A stretch of DNA of 5,975 nt from Candidatus Parvibacillus calidus (GTDB taxonomy: Bacteria; Bacteroidota; Bacteroidia; Chitinophagales; Saprospiraceae), in contig CP058702.1 in assembly GCA_013414645.1 (NCBI GenBank), positions 1,154,075-1,160,049 of the forward strand, in the 5' to 3' direction. This document shows, one piece after another, positions 1 through 5,975 of this stretch. The first letter of the stretch is position 1, and every line of letters starts with the position of its first letter. The notes under the pieces were generated by a model, which ran no database searches, was not told the origin of the DNA, and worked only from the letters and a program-made list of their open reading frames with translations. Both the position numbers and the translations under genes were made by a program.

Positions 1-1458
1 TTTTTGGAAGTCCCGATACAAGGCCAGGCTACACCGGACTCAGATCCTGCCATAGCAGAAAAATTGGTTACGGGAGTTTATAATTCCATGCTTGCAGGAA
101 GTGCATTCGGTGGAATTGGAGATGTTCACGGAATCAGTTTCGTTACTGCCACAATTATTATGACCGATGATGCTGAAAAGGGAAGTACTGCCTCCGATCA
201 GCCTAATATCGCGGCCATAGACAATTTTGAACATACTTCCACCAATAATTTTGTGGCGGCACTATGGACGGGAAATTATAATGCGATTGCCAAGGCTAAT
301 CAAGCGCTAAAGGCTCTGGATGTTGCTCCTATTTCTGATGCAATTAAAACACAATATCAGGGAGAAGTCCGGTTTCTGAGAGCTTATTTTTACTTCAATC
401 TGGTGCGGTATTTCGGAGGTGTTCCGAAAGTTTTGCAGATTCCGGCGGATGCCAATGAAGCAAATTCTAATCCTGTGTATCAAACCCGTGCAAGTGTTGA
501 TGAGATATACAGCCTGATTCGTGAAGACCTGAATTTCGCCATTGAACATCTGAAACCAAGGGGTCAGTCTCAGGTAGGACGAGCCAATAAGGGCGCAGCT
601 CAAGCCATGTTGGCCAAAGTAGAACTGACTACCAGGAATTGGCAAAATGCCTATAATTTATGTCAGGAAGTAATCAATTCAGGACAATACAGCTTGTTGG
701 CAAAGTATGAAGATATCTGGCGACAGGTTGGCGACAATAGTGTGGAATCTATTTTTGAAGTGCAGACGGGCCAGTTTAATAATTCTGACTTTGGAGTAGA
801 GGGGTATTGTGTTTGGCAGGGGCCAAGAGTCGGAGGTAAGGGTGGTTGGAGAGATCTTGGCTTTGGATTCAATAATCCTACAGTGAATCTGGTAAATGAA
901 TATGAACCCGGTGATATAAGAAAGGATGCATCCATCATATTTATTGATAATAGTGGAACTCATAAGGGAACGATACTTTTTGATGGCTATCGCATCCCAA
1001 GTCAGGATAGCGTCCAAAATGCACGTTACAATTATAAAGCCTATCATTCAGAGAATAAAGAGATAGAATCCTTCTTCGGCAACCGTGATAGAAAAGCCAA
1101 GAATATCCACTTGCTGAGGTATGGAGACCTATTGCTCATGGCCGCTGAATCTGCTAATGAATTGGGCAATACGGGAGAAGCAGCGACTTATCTCAATATG
1201 ATCCGGGAAAGAGCAACCCTTTCCGCGACTACAGCCTCTTCTCAAGCCGATATGCGCGAAGCAATCTATCATGAAAGACGTGTAGAGATGGCGATGGAGC
1301 ATGACCGTTGGTTTGATCTGGTCAGGACTGGGCGTGCAGCCAAGGTTATGAAGCCGTTGAAGCCTTCCTTTACTGAAGGCAAGAATGAATTGTTGCCGAT
1401 TCCGGCACTACAGATTGCCTTGAGTGGAGGAAAATTATTGCAAAATCCCGGGTATTGA
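1..1458 (+). CDS. SusD/RagB-family outer-membrane glycan-binding lipoprotein, 5' partial
   Basis: This is the C-terminal 485 residues of a SusD-like protein; the reading frame is already open at base 1. SusD proteins are surface lipoproteins that cap a SusC TonB-dependent transporter and bind its glycan. The first visible residues, FLEVPIQGQ, match the segment that normally lies just after the lipidated cysteine, so only the signal peptide and a few residues are missing. A TTG at base 4 is therefore not the true start. Counting from base 4, family hallmarks are the helical segment GEVRFLRAYFYFNLVRYFGG (120-139), RYGDLLLMAAES (372-383) with LNMIRERA (397-404), HERRVEMAMEHDRWFDLVRTG (423-443) and the terminal LLPIP...LLQNPGY. 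Length and ending are normal. The partner susC would be expected just upstream, outside the window. The LamG lipoprotein follows after 58 bases and is probably co-transcribed. Family assignment is firm; the glycan cannot be read from sequence. Confidence 0.95.
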   Translation, partial: FLEVPIQGQATPDSDPAIAEKLVTGVYNSMLAGSAFGGIGDVHGISFVTATIIMTDDAEKGSTASDQPNIAAIDNFEHTSTNNFVAALWTGNYNAIAKANQALKALDVAPISDAIKTQYQGEVRFLRAYFYFNLVRYFGGVPKVLQIPADANEANSNPVYQTRASVDEIYSLIREDLNFAIEHLKPRGQSQVGRANKGAAQAMLAKVELTTRNWQNAYNLCQEVINSGQYSLLAKYEDIWRQVGDNSVESIFEVQTGQFNNSDFGVEGYCVWQGPRVGGKGGWRDLGFGFNNPTVNLVNEYEPGDIRKDASIIFIDNSGTHKGTILFDGYRIPSQDSVQNARYNYKAYHSENKEIESFFGNRDRKAKNIHLLRYGDLLLMAAESANELGNTGEAATYLNMIRERATLSATTASSQADMREAIYHERRVEMAMEHDRWFDLVRTGRAAKVMKPLKPSFTEGKNELLPIPALQIALSGGKLLQNPGY

Positions 1459-1516
1459 TGCCTGTGTCTTTAGAATTTATTTAATTATATTATAAATTTA
1501 TCAAAATTTTAAAACA

Positions 1517-2374
1517 ATGGTTATTAAAAATTTTAAGCAAATTGCCTTGTTTGTATTGGCAATTGTAGCAATCAGTTTCACTTCTTGTAAAGACGATGAC
1601 AACAAATTACCCCCGATTGACGGTTACAACAATGCCGATGAAGTAGCCAGCACCAATCTGGTTGCCTACTGGGGTTTGAATGGAGATGGTAAGGAAGCCA
1701 AATCTTCCACCAGTCCTTCAAAATCAGATAAGTCATCATTTGTTACTGGTAAGAAAGGTCAGGCACTGGATTTGGCAGGTGGATATCTCCTGTACCCTGA
1801 AATTGCCTCCCTAAACAGCCTCAAAAGCTTCACAGTTTCCCTTTGGGCAAATGGCCTGAAGAATAATGGAAGCCATGCAAGCATCTTGTTCAGCCTTGGC
1901 AGAGCCAATGAGTGGGCAGGATCCATCAATATTATGGCGGAGACAGGTTGGCGTAAGGCAGGTGACGACACATTGACGATCAAAGGCCTCATAGTTTCTA
2001 ATGCTGCGAATGGGGCAAGTTGGCAGGATAGCAGAAATGATATAGCAAAAGGTGGCGATCAGGTGTTTACCAAAGGTAATCAGTGGTCACAGTATGTTAT
2101 CTCCTATGATGCAACAACTGAGAAATTCAAAGTTTTTGCCAATGGAGTGAAGGTAAGCAATCCTGATTGGGAAACAAGGACCGGTTTAGGTGAATTGAAA
2201 GTCTTCACGCCATCTATTCCAATCATCGGAGCTTGGTGGACCAACACTGGCGGCACACCGGATTCTTGGCAGGTACCGTTTACCGGCCAAATCGATGAAA
2301 TCCGTATTTTCAATAAGGCGCTTTCAGATGCCGAGTTGAGTGCGCTGTACAAACTGGAATCTGCAGGAAGATAA
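1517..2374 (+). CDS. LamG/concanavalin-A-like surface lipoprotein
   Basis: The 285-residue product has a short basic N-terminus, a hydrophobic stretch (about residues 8-20) and a lipobox FTSC, so Cys24 should be lipidated after signal peptidase II cleavage. KDDD follows the cysteine directly and resembles the lipoprotein export signal that sends Bacteroidota lipoproteins to the outer face of the outer membrane. From about residue 48 to 281 it reads as one LamG/LamGL jelly-roll: NLVAYWGLNGDG at the start, GKKGQALDL (78-86), SFTVSLWAN (104-112), WSQYVISYD (190-198), FKVFANGVKV (204-213), then FTGQIDEIRIFNKALSDAEL (255-274). Such domains usually bind sugars. Its place behind a susD-like gene suggests a surface glycan-binding accessory protein, which is inference. 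I see no catalytic motif, but LamG-fold hydrolases exist, so an enzymatic role is not excluded. The ATG has an A-rich leader and no Shine-Dalgarno, normal for the phylum. A strong terminator follows the stop. Confidence 0.9.
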   Translation: MVIKNFKQIALFVLAIVAISFTSCKDDDNKLPPIDGYNNADEVASTNLVAYWGLNGDGKEAKSSTSPSKSDKSSFVTGKKGQALDLAGGYLLYPEIASLNSLKSFTVSLWANGLKNNGSHASILFSLGRANEWAGSINIMAETGWRKAGDDTLTIKGLIVSNAANGASWQDSRNDIAKGGDQVFTKGNQWSQYVISYDATTEKFKVFANGVKVSNPDWETRTGLGELKVFTPSIPIIGAWWTNTGGTPDSWQVPFTGQIDEIRIFNKALSDAELSALYKLESAGR

Positions 2375-2395
2375 AATCTTATCATTCAGAAAATT

Positions 2396-2427
2396 AAGGC
2401 ACCTTTTACGGGTGCCTTTTTTATTTT
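2396..2427 (+). terminator. Intrinsic (rho-independent) terminator
   Basis: A perfect 8-bp stem, AAGGCACC (2396-2403) with GGTGCCTT (2411-2418), closes a 7-base loop and runs into a T-rich tract to about 2427. It begins 21 bases after the LamG gene stop and should end the susD-LamG transcript. On the opposite strand the T run is poor, so it is probably one-directional. Confidence 0.93.
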
Positions 2428-2648
2428 CGAAACTTATTGGACATCCCACAATACTTTTTGAGGGTTTTATCGGTTGATGATGGGTCCCATGACAATCCCT
2501 ACAATAAATGGATGGTGTGGTTTTGGATTTTTTCATTTGTTTAATTTATTTCACTACAATGGTATTTGTGTGTTGTAATTTCCAACCAGACTTTCATTTA
2601 TACAATACAGCAACACATTAATTAGAAGAATATTCAAGGTATTTTGTT

Positions 2649-2809
2649 GAATCGGCCAAATTGAATAAATTTCATATGGTCTTTGATGTTGAGACAAGTT
2701 CTCCGGAGCTATAGGCAGTATAATCCTATGATGCCTCTCCGCGGTTGTTTTGTTTTTAGCTCCGGTATTGGAGAGTGCGCCCTCAATCTCTTACTATTTG
2801 GTCTGATTT
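2649..2809 (+). ncRNA. Candidate structured RNA (long interrupted hairpin)
   Basis: Complementary segments nest in order around one centre. GAATCGGCCAAAT (2649-2661) pairs with 2796-2809 using one bulge and two G-T wobbles. TTGAG (2689-2693) pairs with CTCAA (2782-2786). TCT (2700-2702) pairs with AGA (2772-2774). CCGGAGCTA (2703-2711) pairs perfectly with TAGCTCCGG (2757-2765). Inside that, AGGCA (2713-2717) pairs with TGCCT (2732-2736). A closing stem, a large internal loop and a distal stem loosely recall 6S RNA, but I recognise no family sequence motif and cannot fix the strand: DNA inverted repeats fold on both. A poor -7-like TATTTTG (2640-2646) lies just upstream on the + strand. It could also be a long leader element for fabF or a non-transcribed repeat. 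Confidence 0.35.
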
Positions 2810-2817
2810 TGCCACTG

Positions 2818-2835
2818 AACAATCAAAGGATTGTT
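2818..2835. repeat. Short perfect inverted repeat
   Basis: AACAATC (2818-2824) and GATTGTT (2829-2835) form a 7-bp stem with a 4-base loop AAAG, eight bases beyond the larger structured element. It is AT-rich with no T tract on either side, so it is not a good terminator. It may be an extra stem of the upstream element, an operator-like palindrome, or chance. Confidence 0.3.
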
Positions 2836-2991
2836 GTGGAGGGGCGACTTGATTGAAATAAGATATTTTTATTCGATTGACTCTTATTATAATTTGATCC
2901 TTTTACCTCATTTGCCGTCCGATTATAGATTCTATCTCAAAATGTTATGGACACAAGGCATACAGTAATAGCTACTTTGCAAATATGTTAT

Positions 2992-2999
2992 TATATTTG
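2992..2999 (+). promoter_or_regulatory. Putative Bacteroidota-type -7 promoter element for fabF-rnc
   Basis: TATATTTG matches the TAnnTTTG consensus of the primary sigma factor in Bacteroidota. It would place a transcript start near 3005 and leave an untranslated leader of roughly 60 bases before the fabF ATG. No TTTG sits at the usual distance upstream; the nearest, at 2976-2979, is only 12 bases away, so the -33 part is weak. The call rests on the -7 match and position. Confidence 0.45.
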
Positions 3000-3068
3000 C
3001 CTCGCAGAAGTTCGCTTTTCGGAATGAATAGTCATGAGGCTCTCTGCACCAGACAAAGCTATAAACTT

Positions 3069-4319
3069 ATGAAGAGAGTCGTAATTACAGGCATAGGCGC
3101 CATTACTCCCATCGGAAATAACATCGAGCAATACAATCAAGGTCTGAAGAATGGTGTAAGCGGTGCCGGCCCTATTACCCGGTTTGACGCTGCCAATTTC
3201 AAGACCCGTTTTGCCTGTGAAGTGAAGGATTTTAATCCGGAGGATTTCATTGACAAGAAGGAGGTTCGTAGAATGGATTTATTTACTCAATTTGCAATGG
3301 TATGTTCTGATGAAGCATTGGCTGACAGTAAGTTATTGGAATATACAGAGCTTGACTACGACAGAATTGGCGTAATTTGGGGATCCGGGATAGGAGGATT
3401 GCGTTCTTTGGAGGCGGAGATCGAGACATTTGCACGAGGAAACGGTATCCCTCGTTTTAATCCATTTATGATACCCAAGATGATCTCCGATATTGCACCC
3501 GGTTATATCAGTATCAAACACGGTTTCAGAGGCATTAACTACGGGACGGTATCTGCCTGCGCTTCGGCCACGCATGCCATGATGAACGCCTTTGATTATA
3601 TCCGACTGGGCAGGGCTGATGTCATCATAACCGGAGGTTCTGAAGCGGCAATAACTGCAACAGGTATGGGCGGTTTTAGTGCAACGAAGGCTCTGAGTGA
3701 ACGTAACGATGACTTCCTTACCGCATCCAGACCTTTCGACCTGGAGCGGGATGGCTTTGTATTGGGCGAAGGTGGAGGTTGTCTGATTTTTGAAGATTAT
3801 GAATTTGCCAAGAAAAGAGGGGCTAAAATTTACGCTGAAGTAGTAGGTTCTGCGGCTACTGCGGATGCCTATCATATCACAGCGCCTCATCCTGAAGGTC
3901 TTGGAGCTAAGAATGTTATGAAGATGGCATTAGCTGATGCCGGAATTAGCGCAGAATCCATCGATTATATCAACGTTCACGGGACATCGACTCCTTTAGG
4001 GGATATCGCAGAGACAACGGCTATTAAAGATGTTTTCGGTGATCATGCATATCGATTGAACATTTCATCCACTAAATCCATGACAGGGCATTTATTGGGT
4101 GGAGCCGGTGCAATAGAAAGTATCGCAAGTGTACTCTCTATTCGCGATCAATATGTACCACCTACCATCAACCATTTTACCGATGATCCACAGATTGATC
4201 CAAAACTAAATCTGACCTTTAATCAAGCACAATACAGAGAAATAAATTATGCGATGAGTAATACTTTCGGCTTTGGTGGTCACAATGCCTGTATTATTAT
4301 CAAAAAATTTGAGGATTAA
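3069..4319 (+). CDS. fabF: Beta-ketoacyl-[acyl-carrier-protein] synthase II
   Basis: FabF catalyses the decarboxylative condensation of malonyl-ACP with an acyl-ACP, the elongating step of type II fatty acid synthesis in the cytoplasm. The 416-residue product has normal family length. The thiolase-fold catalytic set is complete: nucleophile Cys164 in VSACASATHA, His304 in NVHGTSTPLGD, Lys336 and His341 in STKSMTGHLLGGAGA, and the gating loop NTFGFGGHN (398-406). The start chosen is the ATG at 3069, giving MKRVVITGIGAITPIGNN, the usual FabF N-terminus. The frame is open to an ATG at 2985, but the 28 extra residues show no FabF likeness and that ATG lies upstream of the putative -7 element. There is no clear Shine-Dalgarno. 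rnc starts 9 bases after the stop, so the two are surely co-transcribed. Unlike many relatives, no acpP precedes it. Confidence 0.97.
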   Translation: MKRVVITGIGAITPIGNNIEQYNQGLKNGVSGAGPITRFDAANFKTRFACEVKDFNPEDFIDKKEVRRMDLFTQFAMVCSDEALADSKLLEYTELDYDRIGVIWGSGIGGLRSLEAEIETFARGNGIPRFNPFMIPKMISDIAPGYISIKHGFRGINYGTVSACASATHAMMNAFDYIRLGRADVIITGGSEAAITATGMGGFSATKALSERNDDFLTASRPFDLERDGFVLGEGGGCLIFEDYEFAKKRGAKIYAEVVGSAATADAYHITAPHPEGLGAKNVMKMALADAGISAESIDYINVHGTSTPLGDIAETTAIKDVFGDHAYRLNISSTKSMTGHLLGGAGAIESIASVLSIRDQYVPPTINHFTDDPQIDPKLNLTFNQAQYREINYAMSNTFGFGGHNACIIIKKFED

Positions 4320-4328
4320 CATTAAACT

Positions 4329-4946
4329 GTGAAAGGCTTATTAAAATTTTTTAACCGTTATTTTTCGAAAGACAAACACTTTTGTGGAAAGTTATCTTCA
4401 ATGCTGGGCTACACTCCCGCCCACCTGGAACTATATGTTCAAGCATTCAAGCATAAATCAAATTCGGTTGAAGTCAATGGCCATAGACAACATAACGAAA
4501 GGCTTGAATTCCTGGGCGACGCTATCCTGAACAGCATTGTAGCTGAATATCTTTATAAGAAGTATCCCAATGGAGACGAGGGTTTTCTTACCAAAATGCG
4601 CTCGAAAATCGTGAAACGAAAGACCCTGGATGCCATTGGTGCCAGAATGGGGATCGATGACCTCATGACCATCATGAATAAGACTCAGATCAGCAGATCT
4701 ATGTTGGGTAATGCCCTTGAAGCCCTTGTCGGGGCCGTTTATCTGGAAAATGGGTATGCCTTCACCAGAAAGTTTATCGTCCTCGAGATTTTACGCAAAT
4801 ACCTGGATATTCATCGTCTGGAGGGGATGGATGACAACTTCAAGAGTCAACTCCTCGAATGGTGTCAGAAAAACAACATGGAAGTTAACTATGAGCTGGT
4901 ATCCAAATATAAGTTTGAAAAAGAGACCGGTTCAAGATTGCTGTAA
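4329..4946 (+). CDS. rnc: Ribonuclease III, catalytic domain plus start of dsRBD (frameshifted gene)
   Basis: RNase III is an Mg2+-dependent homodimeric endonuclease that cuts double-stranded RNA in rRNA precursors and structured mRNAs. A GTG start lies 9 bases after the fabF stop. The catalytic domain is residues ~15-160, with the signature NERLEFLGD (56-64) supplying Glu57, Glu60 and Asp64. The second catalytic segment is MLGNALEALVGAVYLE (125-140), with the essential Glu at 131; Asn128 stands where E. coli has Asp114. The dsRNA-binding domain begins at about 168 (DNFKSQLLEWCQKN). After KYKFEK the zero frame turns into ETGSRLL and stops at residue 205, losing most of that domain. The missing part lies in the -1 frame directly downstream. 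Restoring one A in the run 4918-4922 would give about 249 residues, a normal length. As written, the product should keep the nuclease fold but bind dsRNA poorly. Confidence 0.9.
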   Translation: MKGLLKFFNRYFSKDKHFCGKLSSMLGYTPAHLELYVQAFKHKSNSVEVNGHRQHNERLEFLGDAILNSIVAEYLYKKYPNGDEGFLTKMRSKIVKRKTLDAIGARMGIDDLMTIMNKTQISRSMLGNALEALVGAVYLENGYAFTRKFIVLEILRKYLDIHRLEGMDDNFKSQLLEWCQKNNMEVNYELVSKYKFEKETGSRLL

Positions 4947-5077
4947 TGATTCAAGGAGAACAGGTAGCGGAGGCAGATGATTTCAATAAGAAAAATGCCG
5001 AGCAGATTGCATCCGAAAAAGCAATGATGAAATTAGGTATCCTCTCACTGGAGGATGCTGAAACGAGCCTGTTGTGA
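4919..5077 (+). pseudogene. rnc: Out-of-frame 3' part of rnc (dsRNA-binding domain)
   Basis: This frame, -1 relative to the rnc start, is open from just after a TGA at 4916-4918 to a TGA at 5075-5077. It reads KRDRFKIAVMIQGEQVAEAD and continues with NKKNAEQIASEKAMMKLG, the strongly conserved end of an RNase III dsRBD, then a 12-residue tail, ILSLEDAETSLL. It joins smoothly to KYKFE in the zero frame, so both pieces were one gene. It has no start of its own at the right place; an internal ATG at 4946 (the M of AVMIQ) would begin mid-domain. No other damage is visible: codon quality and protein likeness stay good up to the stop, as expected for a very recent indel, a sequence error or recoding. 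The next gene's likely GTG start overlaps the stop as GTGA. Confidence 0.88.
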
Positions 5078-5975
5078 TACCCGCCATCCCGGGATATTCA
5101 GTTGAAGCCTGGAAGAGCTTTGTTTTTAACCCCGGCCGACTCCGTAGAATGCAGGAGGGAGCAGGCATCATACTGGATTTTCTTCAATTAGTATTAGGGC
5201 AAGGACTTTTAGCGAGTGAATTGCTTTCTGAAGATAATTTGAAAGAATTATCCACCAGACTGGTCGATACGCAAATTCCCGGAGCGGCTCGCAAAATAAA
5301 GTCATTCGCTCGTTATGAACTCAATCCGGAGACATTGCCTATGTTTCGTTTTGAGTTGAGATACCTGGGCAATCTCGCACATATGTTGATGGGCTTCGAG
5401 CAATTATCTTTGTCAGCAAAACTACAAGTTTGGCAGATCTGTGGCGGGCTGATCAGTAAGGAACTTGTTCTGAATCAACCCGGTGTTAATGATCGCTGGG
5501 TGACTAAGAGTGTTGTAGTTGCAAGAGAAGATGGCCTTGTCACAAGAAAAACATGGTTCTATGGCACGCATACCTTGATGTGGGCTTTTACTCTTGATTA
5601 CAGCTTCGGGACACAACCCCTGCCTGAGGGGAATAAAGTAGGAGATACGTTTAACGGAACAGCCAAATTTTATCCGGGATTGTTACCGGGCCGAATACTT
5701 TTTACAGAGAAAGCAGAAGATTCCGGTGTATATCGGACACCTGATGTGATGCGTTTTGAAGATATTGCAAGGTTGAAACTCGGAGTAGCCAGATTGGCTG
5801 CCCATGATCCATTGTTCCATGAGTATCCGGTCTTGATGGATAAGATAATATTGGCCAGCAATAATGGACAGTTTTATTTAGTGGATGTGAATAATGAATT
5901 TTTGCCATTGATAACTGTGGAGAAAAGAGGATATGGTAGCAAGGATGATGCCTGGGAGCGGTTTGCTGATGCCGG
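5074..5975 (+). CDS. SWIM-zinc-finger-associated family protein lacking the SWIM motif, 3' partial
   Basis: A frame without stops runs from 5062 to the window end, giving 300 residues from the GTG at 5074. From memory of the family, it resembles the region after the zinc finger in bacterial SWIM proteins that often sit with MoxR ATPase, VWA and DUF5691 genes. Matching segments are RRMQEGAGIILDFLQLVLGQGL (24-45), LVDTQIPGAARKIKSF (63-78), PGVNDRWVTKSVVV (136-149), RKTWFYG (158-164) and LDYSFGTQPL (174-183). Relatives carry a CxC...CxH SWIM motif before this region; here only about 25 unrelated-looking residues precede it, and further upstream is rnc. The GTG overlaps the rnc stop (GTGA), suggesting translational coupling; ATG 5149 is the alternative. 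No signal peptide or membrane segment is seen, so it is probably cytoplasmic. Molecular function is unknown. Family assignment is moderate; reality of the gene is high. Confidence 0.72.
   Translation, partial: MIPAIPGYSVEAWKSFVFNPGRLRRMQEGAGIILDFLQLVLGQGLLASELLSEDNLKELSTRLVDTQIPGAARKIKSFARYELNPETLPMFRFELRYLGNLAHMLMGFEQLSLSAKLQVWQICGGLISKELVLNQPGVNDRWVTKSVVVAREDGLVTRKTWFYGTHTLMWAFTLDYSFGTQPLPEGNKVGDTFNGTAKFYPGLLPGRILFTEKAEDSGVYRTPDVMRFEDIARLKLGVARLAAHDPLFHEYPVLMDKIILASNNGQFYLVDVNNEFLPLITVEKRGYGSKDDAWERFADA

Larger units (their letters stand above)
2428..3068. other. Long intergenic region without a convincing gene
   Basis: About 640 bases separate the LamG terminator from the fabF start. I see no coding frame with recognisable protein character on either strand, and no acpP, tRNA, tmRNA, RNase P or SRP RNA signature. 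Bases 2428-2640 are AT-rich and show nothing I can interpret. Bases 2649-2809 hold nested inverted repeats, 2818-2835 a small hairpin, and 2992-2999 a promoter element; these are listed separately. Confidence 0.7.

Noticed and set aside
4..6. TTG at base 4 as the start of the SusD-like protein
   Set aside because: The preceding codon is Phe and the segment FLEVPIQGQ is the usual post-lipobox sequence, so the gene begins upstream of the window.
2324..2536. 70-codon open frame on the - strand across the LamG end and terminator
   Set aside because: It reads through the intrinsic terminator and the LamG C-terminus, has low-complexity composition and no family likeness.
2640..2815. Structured element as SRP RNA, tmRNA, RNase P RNA or tRNA
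   Set aside because: The conserved sequence signatures I would look for in each of these are absent. Only the general fold is suggestive, so it is left as an unnamed candidate.
2811..2817. GCCACTG heptamer, reminiscent of a cobalamin riboswitch segment
   Set aside because: No B12 box or other conserved cobalamin riboswitch segments are nearby, and the downstream genes have no link to cobalamin.
2985..3068. N-terminal extension of fabF from an upstream ATG at 2985
   Set aside because: The 28 added residues do not resemble any FabF N-terminus, while the ATG at 3069 gives the canonical MKRVVITGIGAITPIGNN. The upstream ATG also precedes the likely -7 element.
3333..3890. 185-codon open frame on the - strand
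   Set aside because: It is a shadow of the strongly conserved fabF frame, with no protein-like features of its own.
4711..4980. 89-codon open frame inside rnc on the + strand
   Set aside because: It overlaps the conserved RNase III catalytic region in another frame and has no recognisable protein character. It is not the frame that completes the dsRBD.

Overview
The window looks like chromosomal DNA of a Bacteroidota bacterium. The evidence is a SusD/RagB-type outer-membrane lipoprotein, a LamG lipoprotein with a Bacteroidota-style lipobox followed by Lys-Asp-Asp-Asp, the fabF-rnc gene order, a TAnnTTTG-type -7 promoter element, and start sites without a purine-rich Shine-Dalgarno. I cannot place it more finely. 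All genes recognised lie on the + strand.

Bases 1-2427 are the end of a polysaccharide-utilisation-type module. They hold the 3' part of a susD-like gene (its lipoprotein signal and the expected susC partner lie outside the window), then a LamG/concanavalin-A-like surface lipoprotein, then a strong intrinsic terminator. The two proteins probably bind glycan at the cell surface and pass it to a TonB-dependent transporter. No glycosidase is visible, so the substrate is unknown.

Bases 2428-3068 hold no convincing gene. They contain a nested set of inverted repeats (about 2649-2809) that folds into one long interrupted hairpin and could be an unannotated structured RNA. There is also a small perfect hairpin at 2818-2835 and a promoter -7 element just before fabF. 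The acpP gene often found before fabF in this phylum is not here.

Bases 3069-5975 look like one operon: fabF (beta-ketoacyl-ACP synthase II), rnc (ribonuclease III), and the start of a gene whose protein resembles the C-terminal part of SWIM-zinc-finger-associated proteins but has no SWIM motif. As given, rnc is frameshifted inside its dsRNA-binding domain. The zero frame stops at 4946, while the rest of the domain is intact in the -1 frame to 5077. One extra A in the five-A run at 4918-4922 would restore a normal protein of about 249 residues. The frameshift (error, mutation or recoding), the SWIM-less gene and the structured intergenic element are the points most worth checking. I saw no clear case for a wholly new multi-gene system.
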